Source: Rubrivivax sp. (lineage in GTDB: Bacteria > Pseudomonadota > Gammaproteobacteria > Burkholderiales > Burkholderiaceae_C). From it: a stretch of 64,000 bases of DNA. A program made the position numbers and the translations under genes. Positions 39,573-51,903 of this stretch are shown in pieces. The DNA lies in assembly GCA_020248945.1 (NCBI GenBank), contig JADCGQ010000005.1, positions 94,482 through 158,481 of the forward strand, read 5' to 3'. Below the pieces are notes generated by a model. That model was not told where the DNA came from and did not search any database. It worked only from the letters and a program-made list of their open reading frames with translations. Position 1 is the stretch's first letter, and every line of letters begins with the position of its first letter.

Positions 39573-40462
39573 GCGCCGGCCGGCCGCCTGCCGCAGTACC
39601 GGGCCCGTCCGCCATCGGCATGCTGGGCCAGCGCATCCTCACTGCCGTCGTGCTGGTGCTGCTGTTGCTGGGCACGCTGGCCGCCGCCAGCCCATGGCCG
39701 TTTGCACTGCTGACGCTGGTGCTCATCGCCGCGGCCGGCTGGGAGTGGGGCCGGCTCAACCAGGCCGGCACCGCGCTGGCCTGGGCGATGGGCGCGGCGG
39801 TGGGCCTGGCCGGTGCCGCAGCGCTGCTGGCCGGCTGGAAGCAGGACGCCCCCGAGGCGCTGTGGTGGGTGGTGGCCTTGCTCTGGGTGGTGGCCGGTGG
39901 GCTGGCGCTGAAGAGCGGCCCGGCGCTGTGGCCTCGTTTGCCCAAGGCGGCGCGCTGGGTGGTCGGGCTCGTCACCTTGTGGGCGGCCTGGCTGGCGCTG
40001 GCGCACGCGCGGGCGGTGGGCATCAACTTCCTGCTGTCGGTGCTGGCCCTTGTCTGGATGGCCGATGTCGCGGCCTATTTCGGCGGCCGGGCCCTCGGGC
40101 GCCGCAAGCTGGCCCCTTCGATCAGCCCTGGCAAGAGCTGGGAGGGCGTGTGGTCGGGCATGGTCGGTGTGCTGGCCTTGGCGGCGCTGTGGATTGCCAT
40201 CGACGAGCGCTTTGCGGTCGACGCGCCGAGTCTGTTCACGCGGCTGTGGCAGCACCTGGGTGGGGTGGGCATGGTGCTGGCGCTGCTGGTGCTGAGCGGG
40301 CTCAGCGTCGTCGGCGATCTGGTCGAGTCCCTGGTCAAGCGGGCCGCCGGTGCCAAAGACAGCAGCCGGCTCCTGCCCGGCCATGGTGGCGTGCTCGACC
40401 GCGTCGACGCGCTGCTGCCGGTGCTGCCGGCAGCGATGGCCCTCCTGTCCTTGACTCGGTGA
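39569..40462 (+). CDS. cdsA: phosphatidate cytidylyltransferase
   Basis: Multi-TM, ADVAAYFGGRALGRRKLAPSISPGKSWEG, SVVGDLVESLVKRAAGAKDSSRLLPGHGGVLDRVDALL. GTG 39569 or ATG 39620 start. Confidence 0.95.
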   Translation: MSAGRPPAAVPGPSAIGMLGQRILTAVVLVLLLLGTLAAASPWPFALLTLVLIAAAGWEWGRLNQAGTALAWAMGAAVGLAGAAALLAGWKQDAPEALWWVVALLWVVAGGLALKSGPALWPRLPKAARWVVGLVTLWAAWLALAHARAVGINFLLSVLALVWMADVAAYFGGRALGRRKLAPSISPGKSWEGVWSGMVGVLALAALWIAIDERFAVDAPSLFTRLWQHLGGVGMVLALLVLSGLSVVGDLVESLVKRAAGAKDSSRLLPGHGGVLDRVDALLPVLPAAMALLSLTR

Positions 40463-40466
40463 ACAC

Positions 40467-41678
40467 ATGTCGGGTGAATCCTCGATGACCCTCCGCCGGC
40501 AACGCCTGGCCATCCTCGGCTCCACGGGCTCGATCGGCACCAGCACGCTCGACGTGGTGGCGCTGCACCCGGAGCGCTTCGAGGTCTTCGGGCTCACGGC
40601 CTTCCGCCGGGTGGATCTGCTGCTCGAGCAATGCCGCCGCTTCCGGCCCGCCGTGGTGGTGGTGCCCGACGAAGCCCAGGCGCCGCCCCTGCGCGCGCAA
40701 CTGGCGGCCGCCGGTCTGAAGACCGAGGTGCGCACGGGCGCCGGTGCACTGGCCGAACTGGCCGCAGCGCCCGAGGTCGATGCCGTCATGGCCGCGATCG
40801 TGGGTGCTGCCGGCCTGCCGGCCTGCATGGCGGCGGCGCGTGCGGGCAAGCGGCTGCTGCTGGCCAACAAGGAGGCGCTGGTGGTCGGCGGTGCCAGCTT
40901 CATGCGCACGGTGACGCAGGGCGGGGCGACGCTGCTGCCCATCGACAGCGAGCACAGCGCCATCTTCCAGTGCCTGCCCGAAGACCGCAGCGCCTGGCCG
41001 CGGCGCATCGACCACATCGTGCTCACGGCCAGCGGCGGGCCGTTCCGAGAGCGTGAGCACACCACGCTGGCCGATGTGACCCCCGCCCAGGCCGTGGCGC
41101 ACCCGAACTGGGTCATGGGCCCGAAGATCTCGGTCGACTCGGCGACGATGATGAACAAGGCGCTCGAGGTCATCGAGGCGCGCTGGCTCTTCGACCTCAA
41201 GCCCGAGCAGATCCGCGTCGTCATCCACCCGCAGAGCATCATCCACAGCATGGTGGTGTGCCGCGATGCCAGCGTGCTGGCGCAGCTGGGCACGCCGGAC
41301 ATGAAGGTGCCCATCGCCTACGGCCTGGCGTTCCCCGAGCGCGTGGAGAGCGGCGCGCCGCGCCTCGATTTCCTGGGCCTGAAGCCGCTGACCTTTCTCG
41401 AGCCCGACCGCGTGCGCTGCCCGGGGCTCTTTCTGGCCTGGGATGCGCTTCGCGCGGCCGAGGGCACGACGGCCGTGCTGAACGCCGCCAACGAGATGGC
41501 GGTGGCGGCGTTTCTGGAGGGAGCCATCCGCTTCACCGACATTCACACGGTCAACGCCGAGACGCTGTCGCGGCTGCCGCCCGCGCTCGGCGCCGACCCC
41601 CACGTGGACGACCTCATCGATCTCGACCAGCGCGCCCGCGCCACCGCCAGCCAGGTCATGCAAGGTCTCGCCCGATGA
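40467..41678 (+). CDS. dxr: 1-deoxy-D-xylulose 5-phosphate reductoisomerase
   Basis: LAILGSTGSIGTSTLDVV, LLLANKEALVVGG, LTASGGPFRE. Confidence 0.97.
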   Translation: MSGESSMTLRRQRLAILGSTGSIGTSTLDVVALHPERFEVFGLTAFRRVDLLLEQCRRFRPAVVVVPDEAQAPPLRAQLAAAGLKTEVRTGAGALAELAAAPEVDAVMAAIVGAAGLPACMAAARAGKRLLLANKEALVVGGASFMRTVTQGGATLLPIDSEHSAIFQCLPEDRSAWPRRIDHIVLTASGGPFREREHTTLADVTPAQAVAHPNWVMGPKISVDSATMMNKALEVIEARWLFDLKPEQIRVVIHPQSIIHSMVVCRDASVLAQLGTPDMKVPIAYGLAFPERVESGAPRLDFLGLKPLTFLEPDRVRCPGLFLAWDALRAAEGTTAVLNAANEMAVAAFLEGAIRFTDIHTVNAETLSRLPPALGADPHVDDLIDLDQRARATASQVMQGLAR

Positions 41679-43075
41679 TCACCACGGTGCTCGCCTTCCT
41701 GCTGACGCTGGGGGTGCTGATCGTCATCCACGAGTACGGACACTACCGCGTGGCCGTGGCCTGCGGCGTGAAGGTGCTGCGCTTCTCGGTGGGTTTCGGC
41801 CGCGTCATCTGGAGCCGTCGCTGGGGGCCTGACGGCACCGAGTTCACCTTGAGTGCGCTGCCCCTCGGCGGCTACGTGCGCATGCTCGACGAGCGCGAAG
41901 GCGAGGTGCCCGAGCACGAGCGGCACCGGGCGTTCAACCGCCAGTCGCTGGGTCGGCGCGCGGCCATCGTCGTGGCCGGCCCGCTGGCCAACCTGCTGCT
42001 GGCGGTGCTGCTGTACGGCGCCGCGCACTGGATCGGCATCGAGGAGCCCAAGGCCGTGCTGTCGGCGCCGGCCGCCGGCACACCGGCCCACAGCGCCGGC
42101 CTGCGCGCCGGCGACTGGGTGCGCGGCATCGCCCCGAGCGGCAGCGCCGAGTGGACCGAACTGCAGTCGATGGCCGACCTGCGCTGGCAGATCACGCGCG
42201 CGGCCATGAACAAGGCGGACGTGCAACTCGAGGTGACCGACCGCGACGGCCGCAGCCGCCGCAGCGTCACGCTGTCGCTGGCCGATATCGACTCGCGCGA
42301 TGTCGATGCCGGCTTCCTGCGCCGCGTGGGGCTGGCCGGCAGCTTCAGCGAGCCGGTGCTGGGAGAGGTCGTGCCGGGCGGACCCGCAGCCACGGCCGGC
42401 CTGATGCGCGGCGACCGCGTGCTGGCGATCGATGGCCAACCGGTGGTCGAGGCCTTGGGCACGGTCGAGAAGGTGCGTGCCGCGGTGATCACGGCTGCCG
42501 ACGGCAGCACGCAGGCCCGCACGCTGCGCTTCACGGTCGAGCGCGCCGGGCGCGTGATGGAGTTCGACGTGACGCCGCGCCTGGTGCAGCAGGAGGGCCG
42601 CGACGGCCCGCGCACCCTGGGCCGCATCGACGCGCAGCCGGGCCAGCCCGGCGAGCGCGTGCTGGTGCGCCACGGCCCGATCGACGGCCTCATGCTGGGC
42701 GCCGAGCGCACCTGGGAGGTGTCGGTGCTGACTGTGCGCATGCTCGGCCGCATGCTCATCGGCGAGGCCTCGATCAAGAACCTCTCGGGCCCGCTCACCA
42801 TTGCCGACTACGCCGGCCAGAGCGTGCAGCAAGGCCTCGCCTTCTACCTGGGTTTCCTGGCGCTGGTGAGCGTGAGCCTGGGTGTTCTCAACCTGCTGCC
42901 GCTGCCGATGCTCGATGGGGGGCACCTCATGTATTACATTTTCGAAGGTGTCACCGGGCGCCCCGTCTCCGACGCGTGGCTGGCCCGGTTGCAGCGCGGC
43001 GGCATCGTGGTGCTGCTGGCGATGATGTCCGTGGCGCTGTTCAACGACGTGGCCCGCTTGCTGGGCCTTCACTAG
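41675..43075 (+). CDS. rseP: RIP metalloprotease RseP
   Basis: HEYGHYRVAVACGVKVLRFSVGFG, PDZ domains, NLLPLPMLDGGHL. Confidence 0.96.
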   Translation: MITTVLAFLLTLGVLIVIHEYGHYRVAVACGVKVLRFSVGFGRVIWSRRWGPDGTEFTLSALPLGGYVRMLDEREGEVPEHERHRAFNRQSLGRRAAIVVAGPLANLLLAVLLYGAAHWIGIEEPKAVLSAPAAGTPAHSAGLRAGDWVRGIAPSGSAEWTELQSMADLRWQITRAAMNKADVQLEVTDRDGRSRRSVTLSLADIDSRDVDAGFLRRVGLAGSFSEPVLGEVVPGGPAATAGLMRGDRVLAIDGQPVVEALGTVEKVRAAVITAADGSTQARTLRFTVERAGRVMEFDVTPRLVQQEGRDGPRTLGRIDAQPGQPGERVLVRHGPIDGLMLGAERTWEVSVLTVRMLGRMLIGEASIKNLSGPLTIADYAGQSVQQGLAFYLGFLALVSVSLGVLNLLPLPMLDGGHLMYYIFEGVTGRPVSDAWLARLQRGGIVVLLAMMSVALFNDVARLLGLH

Positions 43076-43080
43076 ATCCC

Positions 43081-45393
43081 ATGTTTCCTGTTTCTTCTTT
43101 GGCCCCGCTGCGTCCGGTTGCCGCGATGGTGCTGCTGGTCGCGTCCGGTGCCGTTCTGGCGCAGACCGCGCCGCGTGCCGTCGAGCCCTTTGTCATCCGC
43201 GACATCCGCATCGAGGGCCTTCAGCGCACCGATCCGGGCACGGTGTTCGCGGCGCTTCCCTTCCGTGTCGGCGACACCTACACCGACGACAAGGGCTCTG
43301 CCGCGCTGCGGGCCCTGTTCACCACGGGCCTGTTCAAGGACGTGCGCATCGAGATCGAGGACGGCACCACCGTCATCGTGGTCGAAGAGCGCGCGATCAT
43401 TGCCGCGGTCACCTTCGTCGGCCTGCAGGAGTTCGACAAGGAACCCCTGACCAAGAGCCTGAAGGACGCCGGCATCGGCGAAGGCCTGCCCTTCGACCGT
43501 GCGCTGATCGACCGCGCCGAGCAGGAGATCAAGCGCCAGTACCTCAGCCGCAGCCTCTACGGCGCCGAGGTCACGACGACGATCACGCCGCTGGAACGCA
43601 ACCGGGTCACGGTCACGTTCACGATGAACGAAGGTGATGCCGCGCGCATCGCCAACGTGCGCATCCTGGGCACCCGCGTGTTCAGCGAGAAGGAGCTGCT
43701 CGAGCAGTTCGAGCTCACCTCGACCGGCTGGTTCACCTGGTACACGAAGTCCGACCGCTACTCGCGCAGCAAGCTGAACTCCGACCTGGAAAAGCTGCGG
43801 GCCTGGTACCTGAACCGCGGCTACCTGGAGTTCGCGGTCGAGTCGACGCAGGTCACGATCTCGCCCGACAAGCAGACGATCACCGTTGCCATCAACGTGC
43901 GCGAGGGTCAGCCCTACACGGTGACGAGCGTGCGCCTGGAAGGTGAGTACCTCGGCAAGGACGACGAGTTCCGCCAGCGCGTGCTGCTGCGCCCCGGCCA
44001 GCCCTTCCGGGGCGATGCCGTCACCGAGACCCAGCGCCGCTTCCAGGAGCTCTTCGGCCTTTACGGCTACGCCTTCGCCCGCGTCGAGCCGCGCACCGAG
44101 ATCGACCGCGCCACCGGCCAGGTGGCGGTGGTGCTGGGTGCCGACCCCGGCCGCCGCGTCTACGTGCGCCGCATCGAAGTGGCCGGCAACACGCGCACGC
44201 GCGACGAGGTCGTGCGCCGCGAGTTCCGCCAGCTCGAGAGCGCCTGGTACGACGGCAGCCTGATCAAGCTCAGCAAGCAGCGTGTCGATCGCCTCGGCTA
44301 CTTTGAGGAAATCGACATCGAGACCAACGAGGTGCCCGGCGCGCCCGACCAGGCCGACCTCGTGGTCACGCTGAAGGAAAAGCCCACCGGCAACCTGGCC
44401 ATCGGTGCCGGCTACTCCAACGCCGAGAAGCTGACCTTCAGCGCCTCGGTGAGCCAGGACAACGCCTTCGGCTCCGGCAAGAGCCTGGGCTTCGAGATCA
44501 ACACCAGCCGCTTCAACCGCCAGCTGTCGCTGCGCACGGTGGACCCGTACTTCACGGTCGACGGCATTTCGCTGTCGGTCGACGCGTTCTATCGCACGAG
44601 CCGGCCGATCAACTTCCTCGGTGAGAGCTACGATCTGCGCACGCCGGGCGTGGCGGTGCGCTTCGGCGTGCCGTTCTCGGAGTTCGACACGGTGTTCATG
44701 GGTCTGGGCTGGGAGCGCACCGAGCTTGGCACCTCGGTCGGCCTGCCGCTGGCTTGGCTGAACTACCGCACGCTGTATGGCAACAACGCCGACTCCGTCA
44801 CCGCCACCGTCGGCTGGGCACGTGACGGCCGCGACAGCCTGCTCGTGCCCAGCTCCGGCCGCTACCAGCGTGTGCTGTTCGAGTATTCGTTCACCGGCGA
44901 AGTGCGCTACCTGAAGACCAACCTGCAGTACCAGGAGTACTGGTCGCTGCCCTACCGGCTGACGCTGGGCGTGAACGCCGAGGTCGGCATCGGCAAGGGC
45001 CTCCAGGGCAACCCGTTCCCGGTGTTCAAGAACTTCTACGGCGGTGGCCTGGGCACGGTGCGCTCCTTCGAGCAGAACTCGCTGGGCACGGTCGACCCCA
45101 CCGGCGCGTACATCGGCGGTGCGCGTCGCTTCAACGTCAACACCGAGCTGTACTTCCCGGTGCCGGGCTCGGGCAACGACCGCACGCTGCGCATCTTCGC
45201 CTTCGCCGACGCCGGCAACGTGTGGGCCGAAGACGAGCCGACACGCTGGAACAGCTTGCGCGCATCCGCCGGTTTCGGCCTGAGCTGGATCTCGCCGGTG
45301 GGCCCGCTGAAACTCAGCTGGGGCCGCCCGATCCAGGTGCAACGCAACGATAGAATCCAGCGCTTCCAATTCCAGATCGGGACTGCCTTCTGA
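43081..45393 (+). CDS. bamA: outer membrane protein assembly factor BamA
   Basis: POTRA repeats and C-terminal beta barrel ending [10 protein letters not shown]. Confidence 0.97.
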   Translation: MFPVSSLAPLRPVAAMVLLVASGAVLAQTAPRAVEPFVIRDIRIEGLQRTDPGTVFAALPFRVGDTYTDDKGSAALRALFTTGLFKDVRIEIEDGTTVIVVEERAIIAAVTFVGLQEFDKEPLTKSLKDAGIGEGLPFDRALIDRAEQEIKRQYLSRSLYGAEVTTTITPLERNRVTVTFTMNEGDAARIANVRILGTRVFSEKELLEQFELTSTGWFTWYTKSDRYSRSKLNSDLEKLRAWYLNRGYLEFAVESTQVTISPDKQTITVAINVREGQPYTVTSVRLEGEYLGKDDEFRQRVLLRPGQPFRGDAVTETQRRFQELFGLYGYAFARVEPRTEIDRATGQVAVVLGADPGRRVYVRRIEVAGNTRTRDEVVRREFRQLESAWYDGSLIKLSKQRVDRLGYFEEIDIETNEVPGAPDQADLVVTLKEKPTGNLAIGAGYSNAEKLTFSASVSQDNAFGSGKSLGFEINTSRFNRQLSLRTVDPYFTVDGISLSVDAFYRTSRPINFLGESYDLRTPGVAVRFGVPFSEFDTVFMGLGWERTELGTSVGLPLAWLNYRTLYGNNADSVTATVGWARDGRDSLLVPSSGRYQRVLFEYSFTGEVRYLKTNLQYQEYWSLPYRLTLGVNAEVGIGKGLQGNPFPVFKNFYGGGLGTVRSFEQNSLGTVDPTGAYIGGARRFNVNTELYFPVPGSGNDRTLRIFAFADAGNVWAEDEPTRWNSLRASAGFGLSWISPVGPLKLSWGRPIQVQRNDRIQRFQFQIGTAF

Positions 45394-45941
45394 TGAAGAC
45401 GTTCGTTCGCTCCACCCTCGCGCAAGGCTTGGCTGTCGTGGCCCTTGCCGCGGTCGCTGCCCAGCCTGTTACGGCCCAGGAGCTCAAGATCGGCTACGTC
45501 AACAGCGAGCGCGTGCTGCGCGAAGCTGCGCCCGCGCAGGCCGCCCAGAAGAAGCTCGAGGCCGAGTTCGGCAAGCGCCAGCGCGAGATGACCGAAGCCG
45601 AGCAGCGCCTGAAGGCCGCCGCCGACAAGCTCGAGAAGGACGGCCCCACGCTCGCCGCTGCCGACCGCGCCCGTCGCGAGCGCGAACTGGTCGAGCAAGA
45701 CCGAGACCTGCAGCGCAAGCGCCGCGAGTTCCAGGAAGACCTGAACCAGCGCCGCAACGAAGAACTCTCCGCCGTGGTCGAACGCGCCAACCGCGCCATC
45801 AAGCAGATCTTCGACAGCGAGAAGTACGACCTCATCCTGCAGGAAGTCATCTTCGCCGGCCCGCGCGTGGACATCACCGACAAGGTGATCCGCGTGCTCA
45901 ACGCGCCGGCTCCCGCCGCGCCGGCCGCCGCGCCGCGTTGA
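45393..45941 (+). CDS. skp: periplasmic chaperone Skp/OmpH
   Basis: Signal peptide, [14 protein letters not shown], coiled-coil; between bamA and lpxD. Confidence 0.93.
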   Translation: MKTFVRSTLAQGLAVVALAAVAAQPVTAQELKIGYVNSERVLREAAPAQAAQKKLEAEFGKRQREMTEAEQRLKAAADKLEKDGPTLAAADRARRERELVEQDRDLQRKRREFQEDLNQRRNEELSAVVERANRAIKQIFDSEKYDLILQEVIFAGPRVDITDKVIRVLNAPAPAAPAAAPR

Positions 45942-46996
45942 CGCCCCAGGCGTCGGACATGGCGCCTGTCGAGCCCGTTCGCCTGGGCGAACTCGCCGGC
46001 CTTCTGGGCGGCGAGTTGCGCGGCGACCCCGAACTCCGCATCCGCCGACTCGCGCCGCTGGACAGCGCCGACGAGCAGGCGATCGCGTTCCTCTCGAACC
46101 CGCGCTACCAGGCGCAGCTGGGACAGACGCAGGCGGGCTGCGTCATCGTGTCGCCCGCGCTGGCCGATGCGGCCGCGGCGCGCGGTGCAGCCCTCGTCTG
46201 CGCCGACCCGTACCACGCCTTTGCGCGGCTCACCCACTGGTGGGCGGCACGCACGCGGCGGCCGGCGGTGGCGGGCGTGCATGCCAGCGCAGTGGTGGAG
46301 GAGGGCGCCCGCATCGATGCCACGGCCTCGGTCGGTGCGATGGCCTTTGTCGGGCGCGGTGCGCAGATTGCGGCCGGGGCAGTGGTCGGGCCGCAGTGCC
46401 ATGTCGGTGAAGACGCCGTGGTCGGCGAACGCACCTGGCTCAAGGCCCGCGTGATGCTCTCCGACGCCTGCCGCATCGGCGCCCGCGGCATCGTGCACGG
46501 CGGCGCGGTGATCGGCGCCGACGGCTTCGGCTTCGCGCCGCACCAGGGGCGCTGGGAGAAGATCGAGCAGCTCGGCTCCGTGCAGATCGGCGATGACGTC
46601 GAGATCGGCGCCAACACCTGCATCGACCGCGGGGCCCTCGACGACACCGTGCTGGGCGATGGCGTGAAGCTGGACAACCTCGTGCAGATCGGCCACAACG
46701 TGCGCATCGGCGCGCACACGGCCTTTGCCGGTTGCGTCGGCGTGGCCGGCAGCGCGCGCATCGGCGCGCACTGCACGGCAGGTGGCGGCGCCATCATCCT
46801 GGGTCACCTGGAGATCGTCGATCACGTGCACATCACGGCGGCCACGCTCATCACGCGCTCGATCCTGAAGCCGGGCCAGTACAGCGGCGCGTTTCCCTTC
46901 GACGACAATGCGTCCTGGGAGAAGAATGCCGCCACGCTGCGGCAGCTGTACACGCTGCGCGAGCGCTTGCGCGCACTCGAAAAGAAGAACACCTGA
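45938..46996 (+). CDS. lpxD: UDP-3-O-(3-hydroxymyristoyl)glucosamine N-acyltransferase
   Basis: Hexapeptide repeats, [48 protein letters not shown] start overlapping skp stop. Confidence 0.96.
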   Translation: MTPQASDMAPVEPVRLGELAGLLGGELRGDPELRIRRLAPLDSADEQAIAFLSNPRYQAQLGQTQAGCVIVSPALADAAAARGAALVCADPYHAFARLTHWWAARTRRPAVAGVHASAVVEEGARIDATASVGAMAFVGRGAQIAAGAVVGPQCHVGEDAVVGERTWLKARVMLSDACRIGARGIVHGGAVIGADGFGFAPHQGRWEKIEQLGSVQIGDDVEIGANTCIDRGALDDTVLGDGVKLDNLVQIGHNVRIGAHTAFAGCVGVAGSARIGAHCTAGGGAIILGHLEIVDHVHITAATLITRSILKPGQYSGAFPFDDNASWEKNAATLRQLYTLRERLRALEKKNT

Positions 46997-47034
46997 CGCG
47001 ACAGCGCGTCGACCGCCGGGGACCGGTTCACACC

Positions 47035-47475
47035 ATGCTCGACATCCAACACATCCTGCGCAAGCTGCCGCACCGCTACCCGTTCATCCTGGTCGACCGG
47101 GTGCTCGAGATCGAGCACCACGTGCGCATCAAGGCGCTGAAGAACGTCACCATCAACGAGCCCTTCTTCCAGGGCCACTTTCCGGCACGGCCGGTGATGC
47201 CGGGCGTGCTGATGCTCGAAGCGCTGGCGCAGGCCGCGGCGCTGCTCAGCTTCGAGAGCATGGGCACCGAGCCGGGCGACGACACGGTGGTGTACTTCGC
47301 CGGCATCGACGAGGCCCGCTTCAAGCGGCCCGTGGGCCCGGGCGACCAGCTCATCCTCGAGGCCGCCATCGAACGCCAGAAGGCCGGCATCTACCGCTAC
47401 AAGGCGCGCGCCACCGTCGACGGCCATCTCGCGGCCGAGGCGCTGCTGATGTGCACGATGCGCAAGGTGGGCTGA
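47035..47475 (+). CDS. fabZ: 3-hydroxyacyl-ACP dehydratase FabZ
   Basis: [41 protein letters not shown]. Confidence 0.97.
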   Translation: MLDIQHILRKLPHRYPFILVDRVLEIEHHVRIKALKNVTINEPFFQGHFPARPVMPGVLMLEALAQAAALLSFESMGTEPGDDTVVYFAGIDEARFKRPVGPGDQLILEAAIERQKAGIYRYKARATVDGHLAAEALLMCTMRKVG

Positions 47476-48266
47476 TGCCGGCGAACGTGCATGCCACGGC
47501 GCTGGTCGACCCGGCGGCCGAACTGGCCGACGGGGTGCAGGTCGGTCCCTTCTGCGTCATCGGGCCGGGCGTGCGCATCGGCCAGGGCACGAGCATCGGC
47601 GCGCACTGCGTCATCGAAGGCCCCACCACCATCGGCCGCGACAACCGCATCGGCAGTCACAACGCGCTGGGCATCGCGCCGCAGGACAAGAAGTACGCCG
47701 GCGAGCCGACCGAACTGCACATCGGCGACGGCAACACGATCTTCCAGTTCTGCACCTTCAGCCGCGGCACGGCGCAAGATGGCGGCGTCACGCGCGTGGG
47801 CCATCACAACTGGATCATGGCCTACGTGCACCTGGCGCACGACGTGCAACTGGGCAGCCACACCATCCTGGCCAACAACGCCACGCTGGCTGGCCACGTG
47901 CACGTGGACGACTGGGCCATCATCGGCGGCCTCAGCGGCATCCACCAGTTCTGCCACATCGGCGCGCACGTGATGACCGGCTTCCAGAGCCACGTGAGCC
48001 AGGACGTGCCGCCCTTCATGACGGTGTCCGGCAATCCGCTGGCGGTTCACGGCTACAACGCCGAAGGCCTGCGCCGCCGCGGCTTCAGCAAGGAGCGCAT
48101 CGGCCTCGTCAAGCAGATGCACAAGCTGCTGTACCGCGAGGGCCTCACGCTCGAGGCGGCCAAGGCCGCGATCGCGGCGCTGAAGGGCACGGTCGAGGGC
48201 GGCGACGCCGATGTCGACGGCCTGCTCGGCTTCCTCGCGGCCAGCACCCGCGGCATCGTGCGCTGA
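47475..48266 (+). CDS. lpxA: UDP-N-acetylglucosamine acyltransferase
   Basis: [42 protein letters not shown], hexapeptide repeats. Confidence 0.97.
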   Translation: MPANVHATALVDPAAELADGVQVGPFCVIGPGVRIGQGTSIGAHCVIEGPTTIGRDNRIGSHNALGIAPQDKKYAGEPTELHIGDGNTIFQFCTFSRGTAQDGGVTRVGHHNWIMAYVHLAHDVQLGSHTILANNATLAGHVHVDDWAIIGGLSGIHQFCHIGAHVMTGFQSHVSQDVPPFMTVSGNPLAVHGYNAEGLRRRGFSKERIGLVKQMHKLLYREGLTLEAAKAAIAALKGTVEGGDADVDGLLGFLAASTRGIVR

Positions 48267-48275
48267 CGGCCTGGC

Positions 48276-49406
48276 ATGCAACTGGCGATGGTCGCTGGCG
48301 AGGCCTCGGGCGACCTGCTCGCTTCCTTGCTGCTCGGCGGCATCCAGGCCCGCTGGCCCGCGCTGCGCACCGCCGGCATCGGCGGCCCGAAGATGACGGC
48401 ACAGGGCTTCGAGGCCTGGTGGCCCAGCGACAAGCTCGCGGTGCGCGGCTATGTCGAGGTGCTGCGCCATTACCGCGGCATCAAGGCCATCCGAGATGCG
48501 CTCGGCGACCGCCTGCTGCGCGAGCGCCCGGCCGGTTTCGTGGGCGTCGACGCGCCCGACTTCAACCTCGGCCTCGAGAAGCGCCTCAAGGCCGCCGGCG
48601 TGCGCACCGTGCACTTCGTGTGCCCCAGCATCTGGGCCTGGCGCGGTGGCCGTGCCAAGAAGATGGCCGAGAGCTGCGACCACGTGCTGTGCCTCTTCCC
48701 CTTCGAGCCCGAACTGCTGGCCGCGCATGGCGTGGCTGCCAGCTTCGTCGGCCATCCGCTGGCCGACGCCATACCGCTGGCGCCGCCACGTGCGGCCAGC
48801 CGCCAGGCGCTGGGACTGGGCGCTGACGACGAGGTGCTGGCGCTGCTGCCCGGCAGCCGCCGCAGCGAGATCCAGTACATCGCGCCGCCCTTCCTGCAGG
48901 CGGTGGCGAGGCTCGCGAAGTCGCGGCCGCGGCTGCGCGTGGTGCTGCCGGTGGCGCCGGGCTTGCGCAGCCTGGTTGAGCCGATGGTTGCCGCCCACGC
49001 GCCCGACGCCGGCGTGCGCCTGCTCGACGGCCAAAGCCACGCCGCGCTGGCCGCCTGCGACCTGACGCTCATCGCCAGCGGCACCGCCACGCTCGAGGCC
49101 GCGCTGTTCAAGCGGCCCATGGTCATCGGCTACGCCATGCACCCGCTGAGCTGGCAGCTCATGAAGCGCATGGCCTACCAGCCCTGGGTGGGCCTGCCGA
49201 ACATCCTGGAGCGCGAGTTCGTGGTGCCCGAGCGCATCCAGTCGCAGTGCCACGCCGAGCAGCTGGAGCGCGACGTGCTCGAGTGGCTCGACGACGCGCC
49301 GCGGCGCGATCGCGTGGCGCAGCGCTTCGCCGACCTTCACCACCGCTTGCGCCAGAACACGGCGCAGCGGGCCACCGATGCCATCGCGCAAGTCTTCTCG
49401 CTCTAG
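48276..49406 (+). CDS. lpxB: lipid-A-disaccharide synthase
   Basis: [39 protein letters not shown]. Confidence 0.96.
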   Translation: MQLAMVAGEASGDLLASLLLGGIQARWPALRTAGIGGPKMTAQGFEAWWPSDKLAVRGYVEVLRHYRGIKAIRDALGDRLLRERPAGFVGVDAPDFNLGLEKRLKAAGVRTVHFVCPSIWAWRGGRAKKMAESCDHVLCLFPFEPELLAAHGVAASFVGHPLADAIPLAPPRAASRQALGLGADDEVLALLPGSRRSEIQYIAPPFLQAVARLAKSRPRLRVVLPVAPGLRSLVEPMVAAHAPDAGVRLLDGQSHAALAACDLTLIASGTATLEAALFKRPMVIGYAMHPLSWQLMKRMAYQPWVGLPNILEREFVVPERIQSQCHAEQLERDVLEWLDDAPRRDRVAQRFADLHHRLRQNTAQRATDAIAQVFSL

Positions 49407-50043
49407 GCCTTTTCGCTTTGAGCAGCTGGGTCTGGGCTGGGACACGCCCGGGCTGATCGCTGGCGTCGACGAGGCCGGCCGCGGCCCGCTGGCCGGGCCG
49501 GTGGTGGCGGCGGCCGTCATCCTGGATGACTTGCAGCCGATCCGCGGCCTGGCCGATTCGAAGGCGCTGACGGCACTGCGGCGCGAGCGGCTGTTCGATG
49601 AGATCCGCGCCCGCGCGCTGTGCTGCAGCGTGGCCCAGGCCAGCGTCGAGGAGATCGACCAGCTGAACATCCTGCAGGCCACGATGTTGGCGATGCGGCG
49701 CGCCGTCGAAGGCCTGCGCCTGCGCCCGCACCGCGTGGTCGTCGACGGCAACCGCGTGCCGGTGCTGCCGGTGCCGGTGGCGGCCATCGTCAAGGGCGAT
49801 GCCAAGGTGGCGGCCATCTCGGCGGCCTCGATCCTGGCCAAAGTGACCCGCGACCGGCTGTGCGAGGAGTTGCACGCCGCCCACCCGCAGTACGGCTTCG
49901 ACGGCCACAAGGGCTACCCCACGGCGGCGCACCTGGCGGCGCTGCGCGAGCACGGGCCCTGCCTGGCGCACCGGCGCAGCTACGCACCCGTGCGGGCCTG
50001 CCTGGATGCGGCCGCGGCGCCCTCGTGCGAGGGCGCCGAGTGA
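49378..50043 (+). CDS. rnhB: ribonuclease HII
   Basis: [61 protein letters not shown]. Confidence 0.96.
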   Translation: MPSRKSSRSRPFRFEQLGLGWDTPGLIAGVDEAGRGPLAGPVVAAAVILDDLQPIRGLADSKALTALRRERLFDEIRARALCCSVAQASVEEIDQLNILQATMLAMRRAVEGLRLRPHRVVVDGNRVPVLPVPVAAIVKGDAKVAAISAASILAKVTRDRLCEELHAAHPQYGFDGHKGYPTAAHLAALREHGPCLAHRRSYAPVRACLDAAAAPSCEGAE

Positions 50044-50855
50044 TCGAACCCCAGCGCGAACCCCAGCGCATCAGCTCGCGCGACAACGCCCTGCTGGTGC
50101 GGCTGCGCCGGCTGAGCCAGGACGCCACCGCCTACCGCCGTGTCGGCCAGGCCTGGCTCGAGGGCGACCACCTCTGCCGCGCCTTCGTGCAGCGCGGTGG
50201 CGTGGCGGCGCAGGCCGTGTTCACCGACGAGGCCTGGCAGCAACCGGCCTTGCGCGCGCTGGCCACTGGCGCCACGCGCACGGCGCTGGTGCCTTCGGCG
50301 CTGTTCGCCGGCATCAGCAGCCTGCCGAGCCCGGCGCTGATGGGCTTTCTGATCGATCTGCCCGCGGCCGGGGCGCTGCAGGCCGATGCCGCCACGCTGG
50401 TGCTCGACCGCGTGCAGGACGCCGGCAACGTGGGCAGCATGCTGCGCAGCGCCGCGGCCTTTGGTGTGCGGCAGGTGGTGGCGCTCAAGGGCACGGCGGC
50501 GCTGTGGAGCCCGAAGGTGCTGCGCGCCGGCATGGGTGCGCACTTCGGTCTGGCGCTGATCGACGGCGCCGAGCCGGCGCTGCTGGATGCGCTGGCCGTG
50601 CCGCTGGTGGCCACCAGCTCGCATGCGGGCCTCGAGCTGCCACAGGCGCCACTGCCCGTGCCCTGCGCCTGGGTGATGGGCCACGAAGGGCAGGGGGTGG
50701 ATGCGGCCTTGCTCGCCCGCTGCGCACTGACGGTGCGCATTCCGCAGCCGGGCGGCGAGGAGTCGCTGAACGTGGCTGCGGCGGCGGCGGTGTGCCTGTA
50801 CGAATCGGTACGCCGATTGCCGCAGCAGCCCGCGCGCCCGCCCGCCGCTCAGTAG
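50040..50855 (+). CDS. TrmH/SpoU-family RNA methyltransferase
   Basis: [50 protein letters not shown] overlap with rnhB. Confidence 0.92.
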   Translation: MIEPQREPQRISSRDNALLVRLRRLSQDATAYRRVGQAWLEGDHLCRAFVQRGGVAAQAVFTDEAWQQPALRALATGATRTALVPSALFAGISSLPSPALMGFLIDLPAAGALQADAATLVLDRVQDAGNVGSMLRSAAAFGVRQVVALKGTAALWSPKVLRAGMGAHFGLALIDGAEPALLDALAVPLVATSSHAGLELPQAPLPVPCAWVMGHEGQGVDAALLARCALTVRIPQPGGEESLNVAAAAAVCLYESVRRLPQQPARPPAAQ

Positions 50856-51682
50856 ATCAGCCGGTCCGGCCGCAGATCGCGCAGGATGGTGGTCGCGATC
50901 TCCTCGATGCTCTTGTGCGTGGACGACAGCCACGACACGCCCTCGCGCCGCATCATGCTTTCGGCCTCGCGCACCTCGTAGCGGCAGTTCTCGATCGAGG
51001 CGTACTTGCTGCCGGGCCGGCGCTCGTGCCGGATCTGCGACAGGCGCTCGGGGTCGATGGTGAGGCCGAAGCACTTGCGCTTGTAGGGCGTCAGCGGCGT
51101 GGGCAGGCGGCCACGCTCGAAGTCTTCGGGGATCAGCGGGCAGTTGGCGGCCTTGATGCCGTGCTGCATGGCCAGGTACAGGCTGGTCGGCGTCTTGCCG
51201 CTGCGCGACACGCCGAGAAGGATGACATCGGCCTCGGCCAGATTGCGCGAACTCTGGCCGTCGTCGTGCGCGAGGCTGAAGTTGATGGCCTCGATGCGGT
51301 CGCTGTATTCCTGGCTCTTGCTCACGTCGGTGAAGCGGCCGACGCGGTGGTTGCTCTTGACGCCGAACTCCAGCTCCAGCGGCTCGACGAAGGTGCGGAA
51401 CATGTCCATCACCATACCCTTGCAGCCCTGGCCGGTGCCCCCGGTGAGGATGTCGCGCACGTCCTCGCGCACCAGCGTCACGAACACGATGGGGCGCTTG
51501 CCTTCGCGCTCGGCCGTGGCGTCGATCTCGGCGCGCACCTGGTGCGCCTTCTCGATGGTGTCGATGAAGGGCCGGCGCACGTGCCGCGGCTTGGCGGCGA
51601 ACTGCGCGAGGATCGAGTTGCCGAAGGTCTCGGCGGTGATGCCGGTGCCGTCCGAGACGAAAAACACGGTGCGTTCGGGCAT
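50849..51682 (-). CDS. ppsR: phosphoenolpyruvate synthase regulatory protein (kinase/pyrophosphorylase)
   Basis: MPERTVFFVSDGTGITAETFGNSILAQF, LLGVSRSGKTPTSLYLAMQHGIKAANCPL; divergent from ppsA. Confidence 0.95.
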   Translation of the reverse strand: MPERTVFFVSDGTGITAETFGNSILAQFAAKPRHVRRPFIDTIEKAHQVRAEIDATAEREGKRPIVFVTLVREDVRDILTGGTGQGCKGMVMDMFRTFVEPLELEFGVKSNHRVGRFTDVSKSQEYSDRIEAINFSLAHDDGQSSRNLAEADVILLGVSRSGKTPTSLYLAMQHGIKAANCPLIPEDFERGRLPTPLTPYKRKCFGLTIDPERLSQIRHERRPGSKYASIENCRYEVREAESMMRREGVSWLSSTHKSIEEIATTILRDLRPDRLIY

Positions 51683-51903
51683 GGGCGAGGCCGGTGGGGC
51701 GGGCAGGGTGGCAATCAGGTCATCATAAGGAAACAGTCCCTAGAATCGACTGCAACGATCCCACTCATTGCGCCTAGCCGCCTCGACGTGAACCTCACCG
51801 GCCCAGAACAAGAAGTCCAAGCCGCCGGCAGCAGGAGAGTCGACGCCGCCCATGCAGCCGCGCATGCGATCGCACCGGTTTTTTCACATCACGGAGCTTT
51901 CCC